NCBI GenBank assembly: GCA_964401835.1
Contig: CAYNZP010000004.1
Location: 62,001-126,000 of the forward strand
Origin: CAYNZP01 sp964401835
GTDB taxonomy: Bacteria; Planctomycetota; Phycisphaerae; SM23-33
Length of the DNA: 64,000 bases
Reading direction: 5' to 3'
Part shown: positions 34,041 to 42,474 of the stretch, one piece after another
Position numbering within the stretch: position 1 is the first letter of the stretch
Layout: each line of letters opens with the position of its first letter
The notes under the pieces: generated by a model
Told to the model about the DNA's origin: nothing
The model's database searches: none
What the model saw: the letters and a program-made list of their open reading frames with translations, nothing else
Translations under genes and position numbers: made by a program

Positions 34041-36152
34041 TTAAAGCATCTCGGGAGCAATTGGAACTGAGAGGGGTTTGACTTCAACTATTCTGCTTAA
34101 CGGTCCGCGATATGTGTTTTTGTAGGCCCTTACGGCAAATTTGGCAGGTAATGTTGGAGGCGTAATTTGTTTTTCAAAATCTGATTGATATTCAGACTTT
34201 TTTAAAACAGAGGCTATTGGGTTTTCCAGATCAAGCTGTTCCGTGCCGTTATCCGTCAGTATTTCGAAACCTTCCGGATCAGCGTAGCCCAGAAGCTGTT
34301 TATGGGAAAATCCTATCAATAATGTTCCTGCATTGAGAAGGTCTGCTGTAACGTCATAAGGCTGAAAAAGTGGCTGGGGTAATAAATCGAGAGATACATC
34401 TGTTTCTGTGTATGCAAAAACATGTGTATTTTTGTCTTCAACACCATCTGACGAAACTGCCCTGACCCCAAGGCAGTGGCGCTGAGTTGGCAAGAGTTCT
34501 AAATTTAAATCTGTCTGATCATCACTTTCCTTTAGATAAGCCACGGGCTTGGACCAGTCAATCGCTTCAGGGCCACCCGGCCCATGATAAATATTCAGGC
34601 CTTTTTTGGGGAAGTTGACTGTCATTAACGGATCGCCGGCAGGTACGGCGGTATAATCGAGTTTGCTGACTGCGACCATTACCGCCTCGGCAAAGGTTCC
34701 TCCTATATGGAGCATTTCAAAAAAACTCTCAACATCAAAAGTGTTGCTTAAACTGCTGTTACCCAGGGATGCAGCATAACCTGCGCTTAATGCCGTAAAA
34801 CAAGCAGATAGACCGCTTCGAAGCGAGGAACTTGAATTATTAAATTCACTTGTAAAGACTGCCCGGCTGCCAGCGGTACTAAAAATGGAGAGTAGGATGT
34901 CCCCCCATACAAAGGCGTCATTTTCAAGAATCTCTAAATCGGATGTTGAGAGTCGCAATTTTTGACATGAGAGTGAAGTTTTATATGCTGCTTGGTCCGA
35001 ATAAAATTTATCGGTATCTGGCAGAGCGGTAAGCCCTGAAATAGTTATGCCCTTATCAAGAATCGCTTTTGCCCCCTCAATTGTTACGGCATCGATTCTG
35101 GTCGCTAAATATTTTCCACCAAGTGAGGTTTTTGTTAATCTTTCAATATTTGCAGGATTGAACAATGGGTTGTCGGACCCTGAGGAGGTAAATGTTGAGC
35201 CAAAGTTCATGAGTCGCGATACAGATGAATATGAGCTGCCACTTTCATTGAATTTTCCGGGAAGGTCGGGCCCATATAAAAAGCACATGCAATTATTTGA
35301 AACGCTTGGGTTTAGGGTGAAATAATTAGTGATGTCATTTTCTACTTCATTCTGAAATTCGGAATAGTCATTCAGTGACTCATTAGCTGAAGCGTTTTGG
35401 AGAAAAAGTCTGTTGGCAAAGGGCGTCCCGAGCTTTTCGAAACAATAATCTGCAAAACCTCTTCCGTTTGGAGTCTCCGGGACAAGAACAACAGTTCTTG
35501 TTGCGGATATGAATTCATCCTCTGGTGAAGGAACGAAAGGTTCCGGGTAAAGGTTGGAAATCTTAATTTCATCGAAATCCAGAATGAAATCACTTCTTCC
35601 TACAAGGTAACAGCCAGCTTCCAGCCTCAATGTTTCATTTAGCGTGTCAAAGTTATCAAGGCCAGTAGCTTCAACTGCAATATTGCCATCAAGATAAAAC
35701 CTGCTCCAGCCATCTGAAGATGTATTCGTAGTTGCTCTTTTGATTGCCTGGACGAGGTATATCCAATTATTTGGTGGTGTTATTGGATCGCTTGTTGCGG
35801 TTGATGAATCTTGACGATAATACATTGCAATTTGGCCGTTAGAATAAACAGCTATAGCGAATTTAGCGTTTGAACCCCGTATGCCATGACAATAAGTAAT
35901 TGTGGATGGAGTTGCTTGTAGATTCCACCAGGAACCGATGTATAAGGTTTCTCCCGGTTCAAGATCAGCTATATCATTTTTGTTCACAAAGGCGGTATTG
36001 CCGGATGTTGTTGCGACTCGAAGCCCTATGTTGCCTCTTTCCGGAAAGGCTGCATCGGCGGTTTGGAGGATGCTTGAACCTCCTGACGTGACGACACTAT
36101 CCCATTCTCCAAAACCCGTTATTTCATTGTCGATATAATGTGATGCAATCAT
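34041..36152 (-). CDS. Large virion-like protein: LamG-like + TIGR03790-like + beta domain
   Basis: 703 residues in three parts. Residues 1-215 look like a LamG/concanavalin-like lectin domain (IGSWWNLQATPS, WIYLVQAIKR, SRFYLDGNIAVEA). Residues about 220-520 resemble TIGR03790 proteins, a planctomycete/cyanobacterial secreted family: KYLATRIDAVTIEGAKAI, SAGYAASLGNSSLSNTF, IGGTFAEAVMVAVS and VPAGDPLMTVNFP line up with its conserved blocks. The C-terminal 170 residues are fibronectin-like beta repeats. It has no signal peptide and lies between tail-fibre-like and hub genes. It could be a host-binding appendage. Confidence 0.6.
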   Translation of the reverse strand: MIASHYIDNEITGFGEWDSVVTSGGSSILQTADAAFPERGNIGLRVATTSGNTAFVNKNDIADLEPGETLYIGSWWNLQATPSTITYCHGIRGSNAKFAIAVYSNGQIAMYYRQDSSTATSDPITPPNNWIYLVQAIKRATTNTSSDGWSRFYLDGNIAVEATGLDNFDTLNETLRLEAGCYLVGRSDFILDFDEIKISNLYPEPFVPSPEDEFISATRTVVLVPETPNGRGFADYCFEKLGTPFANRLFLQNASANESLNDYSEFQNEVENDITNYFTLNPSVSNNCMCFLYGPDLPGKFNESGSSYSSVSRLMNFGSTFTSSGSDNPLFNPANIERLTKTSLGGKYLATRIDAVTIEGAKAILDKGITISGLTALPDTDKFYSDQAAYKTSLSCQKLRLSTSDLEILENDAFVWGDILLSIFSTAGSRAVFTSEFNNSSSSLRSGLSACFTALSAGYAASLGNSSLSNTFDVESFFEMLHIGGTFAEAVMVAVSKLDYTAVPAGDPLMTVNFPKKGLNIYHGPGGPEAIDWSKPVAYLKESDDQTDLNLELLPTQRHCLGVRAVSSDGVEDKNTHVFAYTETDVSLDLLPQPLFQPYDVTADLLNAGTLLIGFSHKQLLGYADPEGFEILTDNGTEQLDLENPIASVLKKSEYQSDFEKQITPPTLPAKFAVRAYKNTYRGPLSRIVEVKPLSVPIAPEML

Positions 36153-36180
36153 TTCAAAATAGCTCTTTTTCTAAAACTCT

Positions 36181-36462
36181 CTAAACCTCATCTTCTTCTT
36201 TTTTCGCTAAAAGTAAGTTTGTCACGATTTGAGAAAGTTGTTGTTCATCATTATTTGGATTGCCAAGGTTTAGCTGTACTCGACAAAGTTTGCTGAAATG
36301 AGGAAGTTCAATTTCGTAATGACGTGAGGTTTGCTCTGTCTTTTTGTGGACAGCTTCAAATACCGTGCTTGGTATTGCCAGGTCAGGCCTGATGATGTTT
36401 ATGATACGGGACTCACAGGGACTGAAAGGCTGCCCTTTTGTTTTGACGTGCGTGATTTCCAT
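36181..36462 (-). CDS. Small protein of the phage-like cluster
   Basis: 93 residues, acidic C-terminus (LLLAKKEEDEV), no membrane segment, no recognised family. It lies 10 bp after the fibre-like gene and 28 bp before the 703-residue gene, all on the minus strand. Possibly a chaperone or minor connector for the neighbouring fibre; inference from position only. Confidence 0.45.
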   Translation of the reverse strand: MEITHVKTKGQPFSPCESRIINIIRPDLAIPSTVFEAVHKKTEQTSRHYEIELPHFSKLCRVQLNLGNPNNDEQQLSQIVTNLLLAKKEEDEV

Positions 36463-36472
36463 TTGTGCTTAC

Positions 36473-37990
36473 TTAGTTTCCTGTAATTGCGATCGAGCCG
36501 CTGTAAACCCTGCCGTCTAACTCCGCCATCACGTAAACTGTTTTGTCGGAGGCAACATCGATATTCATATTCGCGTAACCATTAGCGTCTGTGATTATCT
36601 CGTAATCTGCATCAGTCTCGAGCTCCCGCATTACTTCCCCGGTTAGTACGGAAAAATCTGTTTGTGGGTCTGGCTCGGAAAAATCGACATCAGCTATCCA
36701 GGTCCGGATAAGGAACCGTTGGGAAAGATTATTATTTTCTGTATCCCTGATCTGAATGGCCATTGTTCCAGTTCCGTCAGCATCGTCTGTTCCGGTTAGG
36801 TTTATATTTGGCAAAAGATTTTGAAGGCTGGATGCAAGCTTTGCTGATGTGATTCCGCCGTCTTTTATTTCAAGTTGGTCGCTACCATTTTCCTGTATGG
36901 TCGAATCGTCGACTTTTATGGCTACGCCATTTGATGAAACATTTAACGCTTTAGCTAGATTCGCTCCTCCGGTCGCATCGGCCTGGATCGAAAGCGTAGA
37001 GCCTGCTCCACCTGCAATACCATTACCCTGAGAGGCCAGCCGTAGTGTGCCGTCGGTATGTTGCTCAAGTCCTGTTCCCGCGACGTCGGCATTAACCTTT
37101 TCTTTTGTGACGGCATCATCGGCCAGCCCGGTGGTGCCGTGCAGGTGCAGGGGGTCAGCGTTGGAACCATCTGTTAATGTTTCAGCTTCGCTTCCAGAAA
37201 TGTCAGTAGCATTAAAGAATGTCTGGGCTTCATTTAGTAGCGCAAAAGAACCTATATCAATCCAATTCGAACCATTGAAGCCGATCAGCATATCGCGGTC
37301 TTCGACTAGGCAGCAATTGCCTTCAGTGGGTTGTACCTCTGTCCAGCTGCTGCCATTCCACTGGTAGATGTAATTAGTGGTAACGCTTTGGGAAGTTTCA
37401 CTTGATGTGCCAGTTGCAATATTAAGATATCTCTCGCCAATGGCTGGAGAGGCTGGTTCGGCACTGGTCAAGTCCAGTTCGTCGCTAACAGATTCCTGCC
37501 AATCGAGTAGATTCAAGTTAGAATTGCCACTGCCGCAGACATTAAAAATTGCTCGGCCGCGGCAGTCAGTAATATCGCTATGATCGAAGGTGCCGGCAGA
37601 GGTCGTAACTGAAGCAAGAGGGATATGGGGAGTGACTGATGGCACGGGAAAACCAGTCGTATTGACGGTCAGTGTTCCATCTGCAGTCAGGTAGATATAG
37701 TTTGTAGCGTTATTGGTTAGCGATTGTTCTGTCGCACTGGCGTAGTTGACCTGGCTATCACCATTAAAGAACTGGCCAGCTCTTACGCCGAATGTGAGAT
37801 CCCCATCTTTATATACACGAAGGTCGCCTCCTCGCCTTGCGACATCAAGAAGGCGGTAAAGCATTTTGTAGAAACTTGTATAGTAGGGCGACTCGCCGGT
37901 AGCGACGTATAATACTTCCTGTTCGCTTTCGGCAGTGCCCGACAGGGCGTTTAGGTCTGAGTCGGATGGATAAAGTTCAGTCATTTTCAA
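36473..37990 (-). CDS. Tail-fibre-like protein
   Basis: 505 residues. The N-terminal 110 residues are a beta-rich adaptor (YLTADGTLTVNTTGFPVPS). Around residues 165-250 a DUF2793-like block is seen: SPAIGERYLNIATGTS, YIYQWNGSSWTEVQP, IGFNGSNWIDIGSF. The rest repeats GNGIAGGAG / GTDDADGTG-type low-complexity strands, then a C-terminal beta domain. This layout is common in phage tail fibres. Its start overlaps the preceding gene by 4 bp (ATGA). Confidence 0.6.
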   Translation of the reverse strand: MKMTELYPSDSDLNALSGTAESEQEVLYVATGESPYYTSFYKMLYRLLDVARRGGDLRVYKDGDLTFGVRAGQFFNGDSQVNYASATEQSLTNNATNYIYLTADGTLTVNTTGFPVPSVTPHIPLASVTTSAGTFDHSDITDCRGRAIFNVCGSGNSNLNLLDWQESVSDELDLTSAEPASPAIGERYLNIATGTSSETSQSVTTNYIYQWNGSSWTEVQPTEGNCCLVEDRDMLIGFNGSNWIDIGSFALLNEAQTFFNATDISGSEAETLTDGSNADPLHLHGTTGLADDAVTKEKVNADVAGTGLEQHTDGTLRLASQGNGIAGGAGSTLSIQADATGGANLAKALNVSSNGVAIKVDDSTIQENGSDQLEIKDGGITSAKLASSLQNLLPNINLTGTDDADGTGTMAIQIRDTENNNLSQRFLIRTWIADVDFSEPDPQTDFSVLTGEVMRELETDADYEIITDANGYANMNIDVASDKTVYVMAELDGRVYSGSIAITGN

Positions 37991-38724
37991 CCTCTTTCAA
38001 TTTCTATGGTGACAGTCCTGTTCTGCTTGTCATATTGAGTAATTGTTATTGATTTAGCTGGCTGTGGCGGTGGAGATGACCAAAAGAATTGAATTGAACT
38101 ATCTGCTGTTTGGCCATTTTCTGCCTGAGTTTGAAGAATTATTTTGTGTTGGCCTTGTGTATTAAGAGCTGTTTGGACACAAGCCGTTGTCGTGTCAATG
38201 CCAAATAGCCCTACCCCGAAGGCTCCCCTACCAAGGCCTGGCCCGAAATGTCCATCGTAGCCGAAGCCACCTGTTCCAAAAGCATCTTCTCCCCATGCCC
38301 ATCGACTTATCCAGATTGGCCAAACATCTGTAACTTTGACGGGCTGATCGTCGATTTCGCCAGTGGCGTGATCGCTGAGAATGTTTACTTTGTCTCCACT
38401 TTGGAACTCTGCGGAGCGGACAATATCTGCTGAATAAATCCAGGATGGTTTTTGGTTGTCCGCTGGGAGCTGATTCGATAAATCTTTGCTGCGAGTTTCG
38501 CTATCTGTTGCAGCTACCACAAGCTCTCTCGAATCCTTGCTTTGTGGAACAATAAAGCTTCTCTGCTTTGTTGTATCTGTCCAATCGGCGAGGCTACCGT
38601 TAATGTATAGTTGGTGATACATGCCATCGTTACATGAACGGAACCGTATCTCCCAACTTTGGGTCTGTTCGAGTGGAAAGGCCTGTAGCCTGTCAATATT
38701 GTCTGTTGTAAAGTTTGTGCTCAT
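37987..38724 (-). CDS. Phage-like protein with glycine-rich centre
   Basis: 245 residues. Mostly beta-rich, with a Gly/Phe-rich central block (DAFGTGGFGYDGHFGPGLG) that could be a flexible or self-assembling loop, and a C-terminal fibronectin-like strand set (ITITQYDKQNRTVTIEIERG). It overlaps both neighbours by 4 bp. Likely a tail component; not otherwise recognised. Confidence 0.5.
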   Translation of the reverse strand: MSTNFTTDNIDRLQAFPLEQTQSWEIRFRSCNDGMYHQLYINGSLADWTDTTKQRSFIVPQSKDSRELVVAATDSETRSKDLSNQLPADNQKPSWIYSADIVRSAEFQSGDKVNILSDHATGEIDDQPVKVTDVWPIWISRWAWGEDAFGTGGFGYDGHFGPGLGRGAFGVGLFGIDTTTACVQTALNTQGQHKIILQTQAENGQTADSSIQFFWSSPPPQPAKSITITQYDKQNRTVTIEIERG

Positions 38725-39086
38725 TGTAATTGGCGATAGCGAACTTCATATTCGCAGAAGTAACCACGCCCAAGTTTCAAAGGCGTTGTCGGTTTGAATT
38801 CTTCGATGACCAAAGAATCATATGTAGTGCCGTAGTTGTCTTCCAGGGTGTGCAATTTCCCATCGATAAAGCTTTCGATTTGGGTTATCAGACTTTGCAA
38901 TTGTGAAGCGGTCTGGGCCTGAAGTCTGCCTGTCTGATGGATATTCCTGCCTCTTAGACCCATATCAAGTACAAGTTCGCCGTCCAGGCCGGCAAAGCCG
39001 CGACGGTCGAGATTTCTTTCCCATGAACTAGTCCTGATGGAATGAGGCCCTGAGCCGAATATGTCCTGATTATCGAGTAAACTCAT
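38721..39086 (-). CDS. Small tail protein
   Basis: 121 residues. The start (IFGSGPHSIRTSSWERNLDR) and the block GELVLDMGLRGRNIHQTGRL look like small tail-associated proteins that precede hub/fibre genes in phages. It ends in a paired aromatic strand (YFCEYEVRYRQLQ). It overlaps both neighbours by 4 bp. Confidence 0.5.
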   Translation of the reverse strand: MSLLDNQDIFGSGPHSIRTSSWERNLDRRGFAGLDGELVLDMGLRGRNIHQTGRLQAQTASQLQSLITQIESFIDGKLHTLEDNYGTTYDSLVIEEFKPTTPLKLGRGYFCEYEVRYRQLQ

Positions 39087-39490
39087 GCTTGGTCCTCCGC
39101 GGAGAAGGGGTCAACTGTGCCGTCGGCAGCTTCTGTTTCGAATCGCAAAATTGCGACCGCACTTGAGTTCTGTTCATAGGAAATGTCGATTGCCGTTAGA
39201 ATCGCGCCACTCAAAGTTATAGTTCTACCATTTGCACCACTACTTGTTGGCAGCACAGTAAAGCTCAATGTTCCCTGCTGGCCCAAAGTCAGGGCTTCAG
39301 CTGCGGCCGTTCCTCTAATGCGAACTTCGGCAGAGAGGTTTGGTTGGTCAAGTTGTAGACTTGTAGCGAAAAAATCCTTATCACTGCCAATGAGCTTGCT
39401 TGGCGCACTTCGGCAAAGCCGGACCGAAAGCGGCAGAGGAAGGTCGGTTTGATCGAAAGTTAAAGATTGGATTCGCATGTAGCGATCCAT
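39083..39490 (-). CDS. Tail-tube-like protein
   Basis: 135 residues of predicted beta structure with an internal pattern like the tail-tube fold: LSFTVLPTSSGANGRTITLS then AVAILRFETEAADG. It is placed between the tail-terminator-like and small tail genes, the usual place for a tube protein. A short protein for this role, so confidence is moderate. Confidence 0.45.
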   Translation of the reverse strand: MDRYMRIQSLTFDQTDLPLPLSVRLCRSAPSKLIGSDKDFFATSLQLDQPNLSAEVRIRGTAAAEALTLGQQGTLSFTVLPTSSGANGRTITLSGAILTAIDISYEQNSSAVAILRFETEAADGTVDPFSAEDQA

Positions 39491-39492
39491 GG

Positions 39493-39924
39493 CTAGGCCT
39501 CCTGAATTTCAAAGTGACATCTGAGGGAAAAGCTTATTTCAACTTCAGGCCGTTTGATGTTGCTGGATAGTTCACTTTGGCCAATTTCTGTTGCTTTGCC
39601 GATGGGTAAATCGTGACATTTTGCGCTTCGATAGGAAGTGGCAAGCAAAGCCTCAGCTGCGGAATCGGATAAGTTGGCGGCTCTTTGTGCAGCTTGTGAA
39701 GAACTATCGCAGCGTGTGTGGATAATTACTCTTGCCTTGAGACGTTTCCACTGAGAGGAATCATTATCGTCAGGCTGAAAAGTTTCACAGCCTTCGAAAA
39801 GCACATTAGCCCTTGGAATGGCTGTAGAAGAGTTATTTTTGCCAAGTTTTACCTCTTCAAAAATTCCTGAGCTTCGGAGGGTGTCGACAATATCATCAAG
39901 AATTTGAGTTACAATTTCAGACAA
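39493..39924 (-). CDS. Tail terminator/completion-like protein
   Basis: 143 residues. An N-terminal helix (IVTQILDDIVDTLRSSGIFEEV) is followed by strands and an Ala-rich helix (SQAAQRAANLSDSAAEALLA), then a final strand pair. This helix-sheet-helix pattern and its place after the connector gene match tail-terminator proteins such as gpU. Inferred by position and pattern. Confidence 0.45.
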   Translation of the reverse strand: MSEIVTQILDDIVDTLRSSGIFEEVKLGKNNSSTAIPRANVLFEGCETFQPDDNDSSQWKRLKARVIIHTRCDSSSQAAQRAANLSDSAAEALLATSYRSAKCHDLPIGKATEIGQSELSSNIKRPEVEISFSLRCHFEIQEA

Positions 39925-39925
39925 T

Positions 39926-40579
39926 TCAAACCCTCCTCAGGATCACGTTACCCAAGGTTCGCGTCTTTTCTGCCAGGCCGTCACCATCTTCGTCAACTGC
40001 CAGGCGGAGTTGAAGCTGGAGCTTTCGATATTCGTTTCGGTAATGCTCAGCCTTAATCCAATTTGCATCGTGAGCTGCAGCGTTCTCGGCTCTTGCGGTA
40101 AAAATAGATGAGAGAGTTCCGTAGGCTGTTGTTATCCGAAGCTGTTCGGAATCGGCGAAATCCGCGTTATCTATTCCAGCCAACTCACTCATCTGCCGCA
40201 ACTTTTCCCCCAATGTTGAGGACGTCATTTTTATCTGAGGCTCAAAGGTGCGAATATAAAAAGACAGGTTTGAACCAGCAGGTGGCGGTGTCGGAGAATC
40301 CTCAGAACTACCCCGTAAAACTGAGATAGTCAGTTGTGTCGCAGAATCTATGGAGGTTATTTCAAAAGCATTTCCCTCAGATGGAGTAGTATCGTAACTG
40401 CAAAGAGCCATCCCGGCTTTTATGCCGGCCGTTGAAAAATTACTCCCTGCTGAAGTAAAGGTCGTGCCGGATATGCTTCCGTCTGTCCCGTTTATGAGCT
40501 GTTGGCTTGGAAATCCACCGGCAATAAAAACAATTGGTTCTATGCTGAGTAAGTCTCTGTCTTGGCAATAATAGTCCAT
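39926..40579 (-). CDS. Head-tail connector-like protein
   Basis: 217 residues. The N-terminal 110 residues are beta-rich with an SGTTFTSAGSNFSTAGIKAG block, and the rest is helical (KLRQMSELAGIDNADFADSEQLR ... as separate segments), as in adaptor proteins that join portal and tail. Its position directly after the major capsid gene also fits. It is followed by a very small gap to the tail-terminator-like gene. Confidence 0.45.
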   Translation of the reverse strand: MDYYCQDRDLLSIEPIVFIAGGFPSQQLINGTDGSISGTTFTSAGSNFSTAGIKAGMALCSYDTTPSEGNAFEITSIDSATQLTISVLRGSSEDSPTPPPAGSNLSFYIRTFEPQIKMTSSTLGEKLRQMSELAGIDNADFADSEQLRITTAYGTLSSIFTARAENAAAHDANWIKAEHYRNEYRKLQLQLRLAVDEDGDGLAEKTRTLGNVILRRV

Positions 40580-40624
40580 TTTTCATTCCTTGTTTTGTGT
40601 GCTACTTACGCAGGGCCTTTGAAA

Positions 40625-40670
40625 GGCGCCGGGTTTGACACACCTATCCTGGCGAGCCAAACCCGGCGCC
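40625..40670 (-). terminator. Perfect 13-bp hairpin after the major capsid gene
   Basis: GGCGCCGGGTTTG (40625-40637) and its exact complement CAAACCCGGCGCC (40658-40670) enclose a 20-nt loop in the only sizeable gap in the structural gene run. The minus-strand tail after it is TTTC, too short for a strong terminator, so it may be partial or protect the capsid mRNA. Confidence 0.6.
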
Positions 40671-40692
40671 TCGCGCCGGGAACTTTAGACTA

Positions 40693-41853
40693 CTACGAGA
40701 TGTCCATACTGGCGATAACGCCGTGGGCATTCTCGTTACGGCACTCAAGTGTATACTCGCCGATTACTTCGCCGGCTTCATAGTCGCCGGTGCTTGCAAG
40801 CGGTTTGTAATGGAAGCTTCTGCCAGCCAGCGGCAGGACGTCTATTCTTGAGCTATCGAGAAGCAAAACGGTGTTGGCGGGAACAGCCCGACAAAGAAGG
40901 ACACGGCATACACCGAAATCGCTCTCATACACGCTGACAAGATCGCGGTAAGACACGTCATCCGCACCATAAGCACGCGATGAGGTAATGAATGAGTTAA
41001 TTCGCCGCTTCTGGTAGCCGTTGACGACGATCGTGTCGATTCGGCTGGAGGATTGTTCCCAAATGTTGCGCAGGGCAAGGTTAAGTTGCGTTTCGGTAAG
41101 ATCGGTGTCCGCGGGGAAGCCGCCTACATTCGGCTCGAAGATGTTGGTGGTAATTGAAGGAAGGATTCCCTTCATAGTACGCCGAACCGAGTCGCTTCCC
41201 TCTGGATTTGCAGCAGGGGTGATTCCGTTGACTACGGTGTTTTCCAAGTCTCTCAGGAGTTCACGCAGACGCTCTTGCTTCTGATAGTCAAGTTCGTCGG
41301 CAACGGCCATTTTGCGAACGGCAAGATCGCTTCCGCTTACGCGTACAGCAGAAGTGAAAATCTGGGCCCAGTTGCCCTTGCGGGTGCGGTTGGTGAACCG
41401 GGTAGAAGGTGCGTCATCGCCTTCAAGAGCTGCATTGCCAAGGATATGAAGTACCTGATTATCGGCAAGGTCTTCAGCCGTGGTGCCGCCATAACCGCGT
41501 GTGACGGTGATAGTTCCCGCCCCTGTATCCGTAGCAGTCACCAGCAACAGTTCACCACTGCCGTCAGGCCTGACTTGGTCGCCAATACGGAACCGGTCAG
41601 CATTGTCTACGCCGAAAGTAGTGTCGGCTGACGCGTCGGTCCAGGTGCTGTCATCGATGGCGTCGGTATTTGGCAGCAGCTCATCTTCCAGCCATTCATG
41701 GTATGTGCTTGTCGCAGCGCGTTGCGGGTCACCAAGGTGATCCAACAGGGGTGTCTCGTAAGGGGAGACTATACTAACGATATCAGAAACGTCTTCAGCA
41801 ATTTCTGGCAGTGTTGAGCCTGCCGAATATGTAGCTTTTCCAGTAAATGCCAT
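40693..41853 (-). CDS. Major capsid protein, SU10-like
   Basis: 386 residues. It starts LPEIAEDVSDIVSIVSPYETPLLDHLG-type sequence (DVSDIVSIVSPYETPLLDHL), which with TRFTNRTRKGNWAQIFTSAV and the DLENTVVNGI helix fits the SU10 major capsid family (HK97 fold). It also has an inserted domain around 75-130 (VRPDGSGELLLVTATDTG). The gene lies directly after the scaffold-like gene, the usual order. Its ATG has AAGGAAAAAG ahead. Confidence 0.8.
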   Translation of the reverse strand: MAFTGKATYSAGSTLPEIAEDVSDIVSIVSPYETPLLDHLGDPQRAATSTYHEWLEDELLPNTDAIDDSTWTDASADTTFGVDNADRFRIGDQVRPDGSGELLLVTATDTGAGTITVTRGYGGTTAEDLADNQVLHILGNAALEGDDAPSTRFTNRTRKGNWAQIFTSAVRVSGSDLAVRKMAVADELDYQKQERLRELLRDLENTVVNGITPAANPEGSDSVRRTMKGILPSITTNIFEPNVGGFPADTDLTETQLNLALRNIWEQSSSRIDTIVVNGYQKRRINSFITSSRAYGADDVSYRDLVSVYESDFGVCRVLLCRAVPANTVLLLDSSRIDVLPLAGRSFHYKPLASTGDYEAGEVIGEYTLECRNENAHGVIASMDIS

Positions 41854-41874
41854 GTTCTTTTTCCTTTATTTATT

Positions 41875-42450
41875 TTATTGGTTCGTACTAACACGTCTCA
41901 GACGCAAATATTCCGCAATATCCTTTCTGCAGCCTGTTTTGACAGCTTTCTGAGCTGCACAAGCAAGCCGTGATGCTGAGCCATGCTGTGATGGCTTGGC
42001 AGAAGCGGTAGAAGAGGGTAGGGAACTTGTAATTGTTCCAGAGTTTGCTCGCAGGAACGGTTTTTCCAGAAGTAACTGTTCAATGTTGTGTGAAAGGCCT
42101 TCGGTATCAATTGGACCAGTAAAATTCATCTTTTTGGAAAGCAACATGGAAGCGGTTTCTATATCGACTACTCCTGCCTGGAAAAGCCTTCTCTCAGCCT
42201 CCGTTCGGTTTTCGAGTTCCTCCATTTGAGAAGCTATCTCATCACGGTGCGATTCTGCTGTGGCGAGTTGTTCATTGCGGTTGTCAAATTGCGTCTGTAA
42301 ATCTTCGAGCTTCTGCTCGAGCTGCTGGAGTTTGCTTTCAGCCTGTTGTGCTCGCCGGCGATACTTTATTGACTCGCTCACCGGAACAAGTCTGGAACTG
42401 CTGGCGTTTTCCTCGTCTTGTGGCGAATTCTCCAAAACTTCTTCCGACAT
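41875..42450 (-). CDS. Scaffolding-like coiled-coil protein
   Basis: 191 residues from the ATG at 42450, chosen because AGAAAGGAAA precedes it; the frame opens at 42471. An acidic N-terminus is followed by a coiled coil (SKLQQLEQKLEDLQTQFDNR) and a basic C-terminus, the layout of phage scaffold proteins. It lies between the portal and the major capsid genes, exactly where a scaffold is expected. No head protease is seen nearby. Confidence 0.6.
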   Translation of the reverse strand: MSEEVLENSPQDEENASSSRLVPVSESIKYRRRAQQAESKLQQLEQKLEDLQTQFDNRNEQLATAESHRDEIASQMEELENRTEAERRLFQAGVVDIETASMLLSKKMNFTGPIDTEGLSHNIEQLLLEKPFLRANSGTITSSLPSSTASAKPSQHGSASRLACAAQKAVKTGCRKDIAEYLRLRRVSTNQ

Positions 42451-42474
42451 ATATATTTCCTTTCTAAGCAAAAA

